A stretch of DNA of 64,000 nucleotides. It comes from Flavobacteriaceae bacterium CP2B. GTDB lineage: Bacteria; Bacteroidota; Bacteroidia; Flavobacteriales; Flavobacteriaceae. Below the pieces are notes generated by a model. That model did no database searches, was not told the origin of the DNA, and saw only the letters and a list, made by a program, of their open reading frames with translations. How positions within the stretch are numbered: position 1 is the first letter of the stretch; each line of letters starts with the position of its first letter. The position numbers were made by a program, and so were the translations under genes. Location of the stretch: assembly GCA_001683825.1 (NCBI GenBank), contig LXTR01000086.1, positions 1-64,000 on the forward strand, given 5' to 3'. Positions 49,689 through 59,489 of the stretch are shown one piece after another.

Positions 49689-51227
49689 ATGAAACTGTTT
49701 AATGAAATAAAAAGCCTTGCATGGCTGACCATGTTTGCACTGGCCATAGTGAGCTGTACCGATAAACTGGATGAACCGGAATTGAACAACAATTTTGCCG
49801 GGGGCACAGATTTTTCTAAAACGGAAGATATGGTCCTTTCCCTTATTGGGGTTTATGAAGCCTTTCAATCCAGGGGTTGGGAACAACCTTTGCTAATTGC
49901 CGTGAGGGGCGACGATGTGAATGCGGGGGGGCTCGGGGATCAACCCGATTATGCGGAGACCGACAACTTTAACTATAACAAAGACTACTGGATGTACAAT
50001 TCCCTTTGGGAAAACGTGTATGTAGACGTCATTACCGCGCATACCGCCATGGAGCAGATTGCCCGCTATCAGGAACAAGCCGATGCGGATGGCGTTGCCT
50101 TGGGAGAACAGTATATTGCCGAAGCCAAGGTGATCAGGGCCATGCTGCTATTCCATATTTCACAGGTATGGGGCGATGTGTTTATCCCTGCTTCTTCGGA
50201 CACGGGTGAATTGTTCGCCCTGGAGTCAGTTCCAACAAAGGACGAGGTAATGCGACACATCTCGGACCAGATGGACGAAGCGCTCCCCTTTTTGCCAAAT
50301 ATGCGTCCTAACGAGCGAACCGATATACCCGGGGGGGTCACCATTTACACAGCTTTGGCCATTAAGGCGTTGGCCAACCAGGAATTGGGTAATTACCAGG
50401 AAGTGGCCGATGCTACCGGACAAATCATATCTTCCGGGAAATTTAGCCTGTACCCGGATTTCTACGAGCTTTTTAAGACTCCTGGAAAATTGAGCAATGA
50501 AAGTATCCTGGATATGCAGTATTCTGATTTTGGCCAGGGCGAAGGCGATAGCGAGAACCACCTCTATGCGCCCTATGGACCTCAGAACTGGACACCTGCT
50601 GTGGAAGGGGCTTCAAGCGGATGGGGTTTTTTTGAACCCAGTATGAAGTTCATAAAATTCATGCTCGACAGGGGCGAAACCGTTCGCCTGGAAACCAGCG
50701 TGCTATTTACAGACCGTGGGATAGCGGAACTGCGGGAAGATCCTAATTACAACAACCTGCCGGCCTTTGTGTCCAATACCACCCGTGATGGGGATTTGAT
50801 CAACGATTATGCACGGGCCTTGTTTGCCAGCGGCAAGCATTACTTGCCCTCAAACCAATTGATCCCGGGAAGGACAAACTACGGGAGCAATAAGAACTAT
50901 AACATTATCCGGTACGCTGAAATCCTGTTGATGTACGCAGAAGCCCTGGCTCAGGGCGCCAGTGGTTCCGGGATGACGGCGGACCAGGCGGTAAACCTCG
51001 TGCGTGCCAGGGCCAACATGCCGCCCTTATCAGGGGTTACCATTGACCAGGTTCTTGACGAAAAGTACGCGGAACTAAGTATGGAATGGGGAAAGCGCTA
51101 TTTTGACATGTTGAGGCTGGAGCGATACAGCGAATTAAGCTATGACGGGAGGACCTTTTCACCGGATAAAAGCTTCCTGCCCTATCCCCAGGCACAGGTG
51201 GATCAATTCCCAATCCTGGCGAATTAA
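49689..51227 (+). CDS. susD: SusD/RagB-family glycan-binding lipoprotein
   Basis: 512 residues. Lipoprotein signal with lipobox AIVSC (Cys near residue 20). The SusD fold is shown by TPR-like helices (YIAEAKVIRAMLLFHISQVWGDV and ALAIKALANQELGNYQEV) and the closing motifs NYNIIRYAEILLMYAEALAQ and WGKRYFDMLRLERY. It forms the lid of the SusC transporter and captures the glycan at the cell surface. Confidence 0.95.
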   Translation: MKLFNEIKSLAWLTMFALAIVSCTDKLDEPELNNNFAGGTDFSKTEDMVLSLIGVYEAFQSRGWEQPLLIAVRGDDVNAGGLGDQPDYAETDNFNYNKDYWMYNSLWENVYVDVITAHTAMEQIARYQEQADADGVALGEQYIAEAKVIRAMLLFHISQVWGDVFIPASSDTGELFALESVPTKDEVMRHISDQMDEALPFLPNMRPNERTDIPGGVTIYTALAIKALANQELGNYQEVADATGQIISSGKFSLYPDFYELFKTPGKLSNESILDMQYSDFGQGEGDSENHLYAPYGPQNWTPAVEGASSGWGFFEPSMKFIKFMLDRGETVRLETSVLFTDRGIAELREDPNYNNLPAFVSNTTRDGDLINDYARALFASGKHYLPSNQLIPGRTNYGSNKNYNIIRYAEILLMYAEALAQGASGSGMTADQAVNLVRARANMPPLSGVTIDQVLDEKYAELSMEWGKRYFDMLRLERYSELSYDGRTFSPDKSFLPYPQAQVDQFPILAN

Positions 51228-51260
51228 GTGGATATAATAACGCACCCAAAATACAAAATC

Positions 51261-53018
51261 ATGAAAAGCATTAAGCAAATACTGTTGTTTGTTGGCGCGA
51301 TATGCGCGCTGGCAGCATGCGACAACGGAATTGATTCCATTACAAAGCTGGACCCGGGGCCCGATGAAGACGCACCTCAGGTAACGATAAATTACCCTTC
51401 TGAGGGGACGAAAATCAAGGTGCTGGAAGCGGTCACCTCCGTTACCGTCGATTTTGAAGTTACCGATGATATCGAAGTGGTCCGGGTGGAACTTTGGCTG
51501 GATGGCCAAAAAATCGCAACCTTCAGCAACTTTAAGGACTTCCGCCGTGTATTGATCGATGATTTTGTATACGACGCGCTCACCGATGGCAGCCATGAAT
51601 TAAAGGTGTTGGCCACCGATCTCGACGGGAAGACGACCACCCAGTCCGTGAATTTCGAAAAGGAGCCCGCCTACACGCCATTATTCGCCGGGGAAACACT
51701 CTACATGCCCTTCGATGGCGACTTTACAGACCTTATCCGTATTTCCCAGGCCACGGTAACAGGCGCCCCTGGATTTGCCGGGGATGGGATTATAGGGACC
51801 AATGCATACCAGGGTGCCACAGATGCCTACGTGTCTGTCCCAGGGGAAGGCGTACTCCTCGGAAATGAGTTTAGTGCCGCTTTTTGGTACAAGGTGTCAG
51901 GATCACCCGACAGGGCGGGGATTTTGGTGGCCGGCGACGATGCCGATGACCGTTTCCAGGGCTTCAGGTTGTTCAGGGAGGGAAGTCCTACGGAACAAAG
52001 GATTAAGTTGAACGTCGGCGTGGGAACCGGAGAGAGTTGGAACGATGGCGAAGTTCTCGACGTTGCCGCCGGGGAATGGGTGCATATCGCCTTCACCATA
52101 TCTCCCACCAGGAATGCGATCTTTTTCAATGGGGTAGAAGTACGCTCTTCGGACATGCCGGCCAATGTGGATTGGACAGGGGTCAATTCCATTACCATTG
52201 GCGCAGGAGGTGATACCTTCAGCTATTGGGGACATCTGTCGGACAACAGCCCCTTGGACGAACTCAGGTTTTTTGACAGGGCCCTTACAGAGGCCGATAT
52301 CCAGAACATGATTGACGTGACCAATCCCTATACGGGTAAATTTGACGGCGAAATGTTCTACCTGCCCTTTGACGGAGATAACAGGGATAAATTCACAAAT
52401 GCCGAACCGACTGTGGTTGGCGCTACCGGTTTTGCCGGCGAAAGTGCTTCGGGGAGCAATGCCTTTGCGGGCGCCGCAGGCTCCTATCTCAGCTTCCCCA
52501 CCGACGGGCTCACCACCCAGGAGTTCAGTGCCACGTTCTGGTACAAAGTGAACGCCAACCCCGATCGTGCCGGAATTCTGGTCATGGGGCCCCCACATAC
52601 AGATAACCCCGGGTATCCTGACGTCCAAAACCTCCGTACGAACGGTTTCAGGTTTTTCAGGGAAGGAGACGCCTCCAGCCAGATCTTTAAATTGAATGTG
52701 GGGAACGGAACCGCGGATAGCTGGTTCGATGGAGGGGATAATGCGCGTATCGACACTTCGGCTGGGGAATGGGTCCACATGGCGTTTACCATTTCGAATA
52801 CCGAATGCGTTGTGTACTTTAACGGGGAAATTGTTGCCCAGGGTAGTTTTACCGGGGTTGACTGGACCGGTTGCGATATCTTGTCCATAGGATCGGGGGC
52901 ACCACGGTTTACTGAGTGGGGGCACTTGTCTGATCCTAGTTTTATCGATGAACTCCGGCTCTTTGATAAAGCCCTGACCCAGGAAGAAATACAGGCGGTC
53001 CGTAATGCTGACCTATAA
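51261..53018 (+). CDS. Surface lipoprotein with Ig-like and two LamG domains
   Basis: 585 residues from MKSIKQILLF, with lipobox LAAC (Cys near residue 20). An Ig-like (Big-type) domain at ~35-140 (QVTINYPSEGTKIKVLEAV..HELKVLATDLDGKT) is followed by two related concanavalin/LamG domains (~155-360 and ~370-585). Both contain the same pattern (FSAxFWYKV..PDRAGILV..EWVHxAFTIS..VDWTG..SIG..WGHLSD..LDELRxFDxALT), so they arose by internal duplication. No catalytic residues are visible. It is probably the PUL's surface glycan-binding protein, in the place where SusE/F-type proteins usually lie. Confidence 0.88.
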   Translation: MKSIKQILLFVGAICALAACDNGIDSITKLDPGPDEDAPQVTINYPSEGTKIKVLEAVTSVTVDFEVTDDIEVVRVELWLDGQKIATFSNFKDFRRVLIDDFVYDALTDGSHELKVLATDLDGKTTTQSVNFEKEPAYTPLFAGETLYMPFDGDFTDLIRISQATVTGAPGFAGDGIIGTNAYQGATDAYVSVPGEGVLLGNEFSAAFWYKVSGSPDRAGILVAGDDADDRFQGFRLFREGSPTEQRIKLNVGVGTGESWNDGEVLDVAAGEWVHIAFTISPTRNAIFFNGVEVRSSDMPANVDWTGVNSITIGAGGDTFSYWGHLSDNSPLDELRFFDRALTEADIQNMIDVTNPYTGKFDGEMFYLPFDGDNRDKFTNAEPTVVGATGFAGESASGSNAFAGAAGSYLSFPTDGLTTQEFSATFWYKVNANPDRAGILVMGPPHTDNPGYPDVQNLRTNGFRFFREGDASSQIFKLNVGNGTADSWFDGGDNARIDTSAGEWVHMAFTISNTECVVYFNGEIVAQGSFTGVDWTGCDILSIGSGAPRFTEWGHLSDPSFIDELRLFDKALTQEEIQAVRNADL

Positions 53019-53067
53019 AACAAGCCGTAGCAGGTTAAAAAAACATTATTTGATTTAGTTAGTTTTT

Positions 53068-54438
53068 ATGAAGTTAGTTGTAATGCTTATGGCCATTATA
53101 CCCGCCCTAATAGGGTGTAGTGGCCATTCTTCTTCCAAAAGGGAAATTGCAGGAGAAAAAAAGATCCGTATTGATTCATCCCGGATGGCACCATTGCTGG
53201 ACACTATTCAAAAACAAACTTTCGAATACTTCTGGAGCGGGGCAGAACCCATTTCGGGCATGGCGAGAGAACGGATCCATTTGGATAGTATCTATCCCTC
53301 TCATGATAAGGATATCATCACTATTGGCGGCTCGGGATTTGGACTGATGGCGATACTGGTAGGCGTTGAAAGGGGTTTTATTACCAGAGAACAGGCCCTT
53401 GAGCGCTTTGAGAGGGTGGTAGATTTCCTTGGCGCTGCAGACCGGTTCCACGGCGCCTGGCCACATTGGCTGGATCCCAGTGGAAAAGTGTCACCTTTTA
53501 GCGCTAAGGACGACGGGGGCGACCTGGTGGAAACCGCATTCCTGATACAGGGCCTTCTTACCGTAAGGGAATATTTTGACGAAGGCAACGCGCGGGAACA
53601 ACAGCTTGTCCATAAAATTCAAACGCTTTGGGAGGAGGTAGAGTGGGATTGGTATACCAAAGGTGGCGAGAATGTACTCTACTGGCATTGGTCGCCCATT
53701 CATGGCTGGGATATGAACTTTCCCGTTGGGGGGTACAACGAGTGCCTTATCATGTATGTTTTAGGAGCTTCCTCCCCCACCCACCCCATTTCAAAACAGG
53801 TGTATGAGCAGGGCTGGGCCCGGGGCGGAGCTATTGCCCGGGACACTACCTTTTACAATCTTCCAACGGTCCTGGACCATTACGAACACGATGACGCACC
53901 GGTGGGCCCCTTATTCTGGGCACACTATTCCTATCTGGGGTTGAATCCAAAAGGGCTTAGTGACCAGTATGCAGACTATTGGAAACTAAACAGAAACCAC
54001 GCCCTCATCCATCATGCCTATGCGGTTGACAACCCTAAGGGGTTTGAAGGCTATGGCCCGGAATGTTGGGGATTTACCTCAAGCTATTCCATTAAAGGCT
54101 ATGCGGGGCACAACCCTTCCGGGGATTTAGGGGTGATCTCCCCTACGGCGGCGCTGTCTTCCATGCCGTATACCCCCGGAGAGAGTATGGCTTTTTTGAG
54201 CCATTTGTATACGGAACACGATACGCTGATTGGGAAATATGGCCCTTACGATGCTTTTAGTCTGGAATATGATTGGCAGCTGCCGAGGTACCTGGCCATT
54301 GACCAGGGTCCTATTCCGGTGATGATCGAAAATTACCGGTCGGGATTGCTGTGGGGTTTGTTTATGAGGAACAAGGAGGTTCTTTCCGGACTCCGGAAAC
54401 TGGGGTTTGGCAGCCCATACCTGTCACAGTATGAATAG
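53068..54438 (+). CDS. Glycoamylase/GH144-family lipoprotein, probable beta-1,2-glucanase (1)
   Basis: 456 residues. Lipoprotein signal with lipobox ALIGC (Cys17). The body is an alpha/alpha-barrel of the Glycoamylase family (PF10091, CAZy GH144 as I know it): TFEYFWSGAEP, GGSGFGLMAILVGVERGF, HGAWPHWLDP, DDGGDLVETAFLIQGLL, YWHWSPIHGWDMNFPVGGYNE, GPLFWAHYSYLGLNP and AIDQGPIPVMIENYRSGLLW. Characterised GH144 enzymes cleave beta-1,2-glucan. It is the first of two overlapping paralogues in the PUL operon. No GH3 beta-glucosidase, the usual partner, is seen in the window. Confidence 0.88.
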   Translation: MKLVVMLMAIIPALIGCSGHSSSKREIAGEKKIRIDSSRMAPLLDTIQKQTFEYFWSGAEPISGMARERIHLDSIYPSHDKDIITIGGSGFGLMAILVGVERGFITREQALERFERVVDFLGAADRFHGAWPHWLDPSGKVSPFSAKDDGGDLVETAFLIQGLLTVREYFDEGNAREQQLVHKIQTLWEEVEWDWYTKGGENVLYWHWSPIHGWDMNFPVGGYNECLIMYVLGASSPTHPISKQVYEQGWARGGAIARDTTFYNLPTVLDHYEHDDAPVGPLFWAHYSYLGLNPKGLSDQYADYWKLNRNHALIHHAYAVDNPKGFEGYGPECWGFTSSYSIKGYAGHNPSGDLGVISPTAALSSMPYTPGESMAFLSHLYTEHDTLIGKYGPYDAFSLEYDWQLPRYLAIDQGPIPVMIENYRSGLLWGLFMRNKEVLSGLRKLGFGSPYLSQYE

Positions 54439-55810
54439 GGTTTATACCATATGGATCCTGCTAAGCATTTCCTTGTTGAGCTGTTCGGAAGATACCTATA
54501 CGTATACACCTTTAGATTTTCCAGATGACTCGGAGGAGCCCCCCGGTTCAGGAGACTCCCTTATTACAGACGAAGCCTTGTTGGACCTGGCCCAACGCGA
54601 AACATTTCGCTATTTCTGGGAGTTTGCCGAGACCCATTCCGGGGCGGCAAGGGAGCGATATCATATGGATGACCCCGCCTTTGACGCACATACTGTGGCT
54701 ACAGGAGGCTCCGGTTTTGGATTGATGGCAATTCTCGTGGGGATTGAACGCAATTTTATCAGCCGGGCCGAAGGGGTGGATCGGCTGGGAAAAATTCTGG
54801 ATTTCTTTGAAAATGCGGACCGATTCCATGGGGCCTGGCCGCATTGGCTGGAGGGCGCTACAGGCAATACGCGCCCATTTAGCAGCCTCGATGACGGGGG
54901 AGACCTGGTAGAAACAGCCTTCCTGGCCCAGGGCCTCATTTGCGTGCAGGAGTACTTCAAAGATGGATCGACTGACGAACAAGCGTTATCGGCCCAGGCA
55001 GCAGACCTTTGGAAGGGGATTGAATGGAACTGGTATACACGCCAACAAAAGGTGCTTTACTGGCATTGGAGCCCCAACCACGGGTTTGCAATCAACCTCC
55101 CGCTACGGGGCTATAACGAAACTTTGATTGCTTATGTACTCGCGGCCGCCTCACCCGGCTTTGGCATCGATAGGGAGGTGTATACCGAAGGTTGGGCATC
55201 CTCCGGGGGCATACAGGCTAGCAACCTGCAATACGGGATTCCCCTTGTTTTGAAACATAGCGGGGCCGAGCAATTTGGCGGGCCCTTGTTCTGGGCACAC
55301 TATTCCTATTTGGGCCTGGACCCGCGCAACCTCCGGGATGCCTATGCAGACTATTGGGAGGTACATACAAACCATGCAAAGATCAACTACCAATATTGCC
55401 TTGAAAACCCCAAAGGATACAATGGTTACGGGCCAAACAATTGGGGGCTTACGGCAAGTTACTCCAGAAATACCGATGGCACCCTGGGGTATAACGCCCA
55501 TCAACCAAACAATGACACGGGGGTGATTTCTCCCACCGCGGCGCTGAGTTCCATGCCCTATACCCCTGAAGAATCGCTACGGGCCCTGAGGTACTTTTAC
55601 GCGAACCAATCCGAGCTATTGGGCCCGGCGGGCTTTTACGATGCGTTTAGCCCGGAGTACGATTTCTGGGTAGCAAAGGCCTATTTGGCAATAGACCAGG
55701 GCCCCATCATTGCCATGATAGAGAATTACCGGACACAAATGCTCTGGGATTTGTTCATGCAAAATGAGGCAGTTAAAGATGGATTGGATACATTAGGGTT
55801 CACCTATTGA
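54431..55810 (+). CDS. Glycoamylase/GH144-family lipoprotein, probable beta-1,2-glucanase (2)
   Basis: 459 residues from MNRVYTIWILL, overlapping the previous stop by 8 bp. Lipobox SLLSC (Cys near 17), then an acidic, proline-rich linker (DDSEEPPGSGDS) absent from the first paralogue. Same family motifs: TFRYFWEFAETHSGAARERYH, GGSGFGLMAILVGIERNF, HGAWPHWLEG, DDGGDLVETAFLAQGLI, YWHWSPNHGFAINLPLRGYNE and AIDQGPIIAMIENYRTQMLW. The two proteins look moderately similar and are clearly diverged, so they may differ in cleavage mode or preferred chain length. It ends the PUL operon; a 10-bp-stem hairpin follows. Confidence 0.88.
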   Translation: MNRVYTIWILLSISLLSCSEDTYTYTPLDFPDDSEEPPGSGDSLITDEALLDLAQRETFRYFWEFAETHSGAARERYHMDDPAFDAHTVATGGSGFGLMAILVGIERNFISRAEGVDRLGKILDFFENADRFHGAWPHWLEGATGNTRPFSSLDDGGDLVETAFLAQGLICVQEYFKDGSTDEQALSAQAADLWKGIEWNWYTRQQKVLYWHWSPNHGFAINLPLRGYNETLIAYVLAAASPGFGIDREVYTEGWASSGGIQASNLQYGIPLVLKHSGAEQFGGPLFWAHYSYLGLDPRNLRDAYADYWEVHTNHAKINYQYCLENPKGYNGYGPNNWGLTASYSRNTDGTLGYNAHQPNNDTGVISPTAALSSMPYTPEESLRALRYFYANQSELLGPAGFYDAFSPEYDFWVAKAYLAIDQGPIIAMIENYRTQMLWDLFMQNEAVKDGLDTLGFTY

Positions 55811-55854
55811 AAGGTTCCCCACGGGAATATTACCCCTAATCAAAGGGAACCTTT
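55810..55854 (+). terminator. Hairpin at the end of the PUL operon
   Basis: AAAGGTTCCC pairs perfectly with GGGAACCTTT (55845-55854) across a 25-base loop, directly after the stop codon. The T-run is short (TTT), so termination may be partial. Confidence 0.5.
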
Positions 55855-55987
55855 AGCATTGCAACATGATGCCAGCCAACAAGGGATTAACGACATTTGC
55901 TATTGCTTTGCGGTTAGGAAAACGATTAACACCCTAAAGTTCAGGGCTTGGTGAATACAGGAGACATCAGAGAAAATTTAGAACCTT

Positions 55988-56827
55988 ATGATTAAAAAAT
56001 TACTTGTGGTAGGCGTGTGCCTGCTGATGATGCAAACAACATGGGCACAGGACCTGCGTACCCTGACCTACAACCTCCGTTATGATACGGAAGCCGACGG
56101 GGACAACCGTTGGGACAACCGCAAGGAATTCCTCATCGCACAACTGCGGTTTTACCAGCCCGATGTGTTTGGTACCCAGGAAGGGTTGCTCCATCAATTG
56201 CAGGCTATCCGCGAGGGCCTGGAGGACTATGATTTTATTGGCAAGGGCCGGGACCATGGGGGCGAGGAAGGCGAGTTCTCCGCGATTTTTTATAACAAAT
56301 ACACCCTCAACCTGCTGGCCGAAAACACCTTCTGGCTTTCTGAAACCCCGGAGGTGCCTTCTTTGGGATGGGATGCCGCCATCAAAAGGGTATGTACCTA
56401 CGCCCTTTTCGAAAGCAGGAAGGAGGGGCGTAAATTCTATGTATTCAATACCCACCTGGACCATATGGGGGAGACGGCCCGCCAGGAAAGCGTGCGCCTG
56501 CTCCTCGAAAAAATAAAGTCGATCAACACTGCCGCCCTGCCCGTGATCCTGATGGGAGATTTCAACCTGGAACCGGACCATGCCTCGATAACCGTCCTGG
56601 GCAAGGAGATGGAAGACGCCCATCACCTGGCAGGCCCGGGTTACTTTGGCCCTGCGGGGACCTTCAACGGCTTTTCGGTGAGCGAGGCGGCCAGCAGGAG
56701 GATTGACTACCTTTTCCTGTCTCCCTTGAAATTCAGATTGTTGCGGTATGCCATCCTGACCGCGACCAAAGACGGGCGGTACCCTTCTGACCATTTCCCG
56801 GTGTTGGCCGACCTGGATTTCCGCTAA
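55988..56827 (+). CDS. Secreted endonuclease/exonuclease/phosphatase (EEP) family hydrolase
   Basis: 279 residues. Signal peptide MIKKLLVVGVCLLMMQTTWAQ. EEP superfamily residues are in order: LTYNLRYD (Asn), GTQEGLLHQL (metal Glu), VFNTHLDHMG (catalytic His), ILMGDFNLEPDH (Asp and Asn), SRRIDYLF and SDHFPVLADL (Asp-His). The whole active site is present. Secreted Bacteroidetes members act on phosphodiesters such as nucleic acids, lipids or inositol compounds; the substrate cannot be told. It lies 177 bp after the PUL and may not belong to it. Confidence 0.9.
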   Translation: MIKKLLVVGVCLLMMQTTWAQDLRTLTYNLRYDTEADGDNRWDNRKEFLIAQLRFYQPDVFGTQEGLLHQLQAIREGLEDYDFIGKGRDHGGEEGEFSAIFYNKYTLNLLAENTFWLSETPEVPSLGWDAAIKRVCTYALFESRKEGRKFYVFNTHLDHMGETARQESVRLLLEKIKSINTAALPVILMGDFNLEPDHASITVLGKEMEDAHHLAGPGYFGPAGTFNGFSVSEAASRRIDYLFLSPLKFRLLRYAILTATKDGRYPSDHFPVLADLDFR

Positions 56828-56831
56828 ACCC

Positions 56832-57587
56832 TTACCGGAACAGGATCATGACGGCCCCTAATGCGGTGAGCAACAGGATCATTTTCCGGTACATCCCCTC
56901 CCGCAAGAGCTTTACCAGTCGGACCCCTACCAATAACCCCAACAGGATGGCGGGGACCAGCCTCAGGTTGATCAACAGGCTTTCGGTGCTGATGGTTTCC
57001 CAGACATAGATATGGAAGGGTAGTTTCACCACATTGATGATCAGGAAAAGCCAGGCTGCGGTTCCGATGAATTCGTTTTTGGGAAGGCGCATGGCCAGGA
57101 AATAGATATTGGAAAAGGCGCCTGCCAGGTTGCCGATCATGGTGGTGATACCGGCCAGGACCCCAATGAAGCCCCCAAAGGCCCAGTGCGTAGGGACGGC
57201 CTTGGACTTCCGCCGGTCCCACCAGTACATCATCAGGACGCTCCCAAGGATCACGACCACCATCACCAGCTTAAATGCCTTTTCGGGAAGCCCGTTCCCG
57301 ATGAACACCCCGATGAGCAGCCCCAGCAACATCCATGGGAGGAAACGCCGGATATAGGACCAGCGGGCATGCCGGTTATAGTATACCACCGCGAATATGT
57401 CGCCCACGACCAACAACGGAACCAGCATGCCCGTAGATTCTCTGGCGCCAAAGGCCAGCGCCATCAGCGTGACATTGATAATGGCGATCCCCTTGATGCC
57501 CGCCTTTGATATCCCCAGGACCAGGGCCGCCGTGGAGGCCAGAACCCAGGTAGAGAGCGATATGTTGAGCGGGAGGTTGTAGTCCAT
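56832..57587 (-). CDS. TauE/SafE-family anion exporter
   Basis: 251 residues from MDYNLPLNIS; the frame opens 23 codons earlier, but that extension overlaps the divergent promoter region. About eight TM helices in two halves, with family marks GISKAGIKGIAIINVTLMALAFGARESTGMLVPLLVVGDIFAVVYY and, in the second half, GALAGITTMIGNLAGAF-like (AGITTMIGNLAGAFSNIYFLA). Members export sulfite or organosulfonates, but many are unassigned. It converges with the EEP gene (4 bp apart) and is divergent from the symporter gene. Confidence 0.88.
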   Translation of the reverse strand: MDYNLPLNISLSTWVLASTAALVLGISKAGIKGIAIINVTLMALAFGARESTGMLVPLLVVGDIFAVVYYNRHARWSYIRRFLPWMLLGLLIGVFIGNGLPEKAFKLVMVVVILGSVLMMYWWDRRKSKAVPTHWAFGGFIGVLAGITTMIGNLAGAFSNIYFLAMRLPKNEFIGTAAWLFLIINVVKLPFHIYVWETISTESLLINLRLVPAILLGLLVGVRLVKLLREGMYRKMILLLTALGAVMILFR

Positions 57588-57632
57588 GCAAGGTGCCGGG
57601 TATATTAAAAACAAAAGTATCCTAAAAAATAA

Positions 57633-57640
57633 TATCTTTA
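57633..57640 (+). promoter_or_regulatory. Candidate -7 box of the symporter operon
   Basis: TATCTTTA, one base from TAnnTTTG, 24 bp before the ATG at 57665 in the short divergent region shared with the TauE/SafE gene. Confidence 0.3.
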
Positions 57641-57664
57641 ACTCCCAACCAAACAACCTGGCAT

Positions 57665-59476
57665 ATGGAGCTAAGTACGCTTGACTACGCCTTTATCATC
57701 GTCTTTTTTTCTATCGTATTGTTAATAGGGGTCCTGGTTTCCAAAAAATCGGGCAAGGATTCCTCTGAATATTTCCTTTCCGGGCGTACCATGCCCTGGT
57801 GGTTACTGGGGTTATCCATGGTGGCTACTACCTTTTCTACCGATACGCCCAACCTGGTTACCGATATTGTTCGGACCAACGGGGTGTCGGGGAACTGGGT
57901 ATGGTGGGCGTTCCTGATTACCGGCCTCCTTACCGTATTCGTCTATGCCAAGCTTTGGCGGAAGTCGAATGTAAATACCGACCTGGAATTTTATGAACTT
58001 CGATACGGCGGGGCCCCGGCACGTTTCCTGAGGAAATTCCGCGCCCTCTACCTGGGGGTGATCTTCAATGTGATCACCATGTCGTCCGTTACCCTGGCGG
58101 CCATCAAAATAGGCAGTATTATGCTGGGGCTGGAACCCTGGCAAACAGTCATCAGTGCGGGGTTGATCACAGTTACCTTCAGTGCGTTGGGCGGATTTAA
58201 AGGGGTCGTTTATACCGATTTCCTGCTCTTTTTTGTCGCGATGAGTGGGGCCATCGGCGCCGCGTATTACCTGGTCAACCTTCCCGAAGTAGGAGGGGTT
58301 GCGGCCCTGCTGACCCATGACAATGTGGCGGGGAAACTTTCCATCCTCCCCGATTTCACCGACCGGCAGGCGCTGATCACCCTGTTCGTTATCCCGTTGG
58401 CGGTACAATGGTGGAGCTCCTGGTATCCCGGGGCCGAACCCGGCGGAGGGGGGTATATCGCCCAACGGATGCTGGCGGCCAAAAACGAGAACCACGCCAT
58501 AGGAGCCACGTTTTTCTTTAACATCATGCATTACGCATTGCGGCCCTGGCCCTGGATCCTGGTGGCCCTGGCGTCGCTGGTGGTCTATCCGGATGTAGCC
58601 AGTATCCATGAGGCCTTCCCGAATATTACCGAAGACAAACTGGGCCATGACCTGGCCTATTCGGCCATGCTCACAAAACTGCCCAGCGGGCTTTTAGGTG
58701 TGGTCCTGGCGTCGTTGGTGGCCGCCTACATGTCTACCATTTCCACCCAACTCAACTGGGGGTCTTCCTACATTGTATACGATTATTATAAACAACAAAT
58801 CAACCCAAATGCCTCTGAAAAAAGGCTCGTGGCCGTGGGCCGGATATCCACGGTTTGTTTGATGGTATTTAGCGCGGCCCTGGCGCTGTTGTTGCAAAAC
58901 GCGCTTCAGCTCTTTGAGGTGCTGCTCGTCTTTGGGGCGGGTACAGGGCTTATCTTTATCCTCAGGTGGTTCTGGTGGCGCATCAATGCCTGGAGTGAAA
59001 TTGCGGCCATGTTTGCCTCGGGGATCATTTCTATCGTCCTGAAGCTCACCCCCCTGGGCGCCTTCTTTTTCGCCCCTGAAACCGGGGTGTTTCCCGATTG
59101 GATGGAATACCTGTTCGTGGTAGCGGCCACCACCCTGATCTGGCTTACGGTGACGTTTATGACCCAGCCGGAATCCAAGGAGGTCCTGCAAAGCTTTTAC
59201 CGCAAGATCCAGCCGGGAGGGCCTGGCTGGAAGAAGATCGTTTTGGAAGCCGAAGCCGAACACCATAGCCTGGTGACCACCAGGGAAAAATGGAGTGTGC
59301 CCTCGGGCATTTCTGCCATGCTCCTGGGCTGTGTGCTGATCTATTCGTGCATGTTCGCCACCGGGTACTGGATCTATGGCAAGCAGACCCAGGCGCTGGT
59401 CCTTACCGGGTTGGCCATAGTTTCAGGATTCCTTTTGGCCAAAGTCTGGAACCGTATGAAGGACCGTATTCTCTAA
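57665..59476 (+). CDS. Sodium:solute symporter (SSS) family transporter
   Basis: 603 residues with about 13-14 TM helices. SSS signature regions: SSEYFLSGRTMPWWLLGLSMVATTFSTDTPNLVTDI near the start and YSAMLTKLPSGLLGVVLASLVAAYMSTISTQLNWGSSYIVYDYY in the centre, the latter lining the Na+ site. It moves a solute, usually a sugar, amino acid or organic anion, with Na+ across the inner membrane. The substrate is unknown. The next gene, a DUF5009-type acyltransferase, follows after 13 bp, so a sugar or amino-sugar is plausible. Confidence 0.9.
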   Translation: MELSTLDYAFIIVFFSIVLLIGVLVSKKSGKDSSEYFLSGRTMPWWLLGLSMVATTFSTDTPNLVTDIVRTNGVSGNWVWWAFLITGLLTVFVYAKLWRKSNVNTDLEFYELRYGGAPARFLRKFRALYLGVIFNVITMSSVTLAAIKIGSIMLGLEPWQTVISAGLITVTFSALGGFKGVVYTDFLLFFVAMSGAIGAAYYLVNLPEVGGVAALLTHDNVAGKLSILPDFTDRQALITLFVIPLAVQWWSSWYPGAEPGGGGYIAQRMLAAKNENHAIGATFFFNIMHYALRPWPWILVALASLVVYPDVASIHEAFPNITEDKLGHDLAYSAMLTKLPSGLLGVVLASLVAAYMSTISTQLNWGSSYIVYDYYKQQINPNASEKRLVAVGRISTVCLMVFSAALALLLQNALQLFEVLLVFGAGTGLIFILRWFWWRINAWSEIAAMFASGIISIVLKLTPLGAFFFAPETGVFPDWMEYLFVVAATTLIWLTVTFMTQPESKEVLQSFYRKIQPGGPGWKKIVLEAEAEHHSLVTTREKWSVPSGISAMLLGCVLIYSCMFATGYWIYGKQTQALVLTGLAIVSGFLLAKVWNRMKDRIL

Positions 59477-59489
59477 ACCCACCAATACT

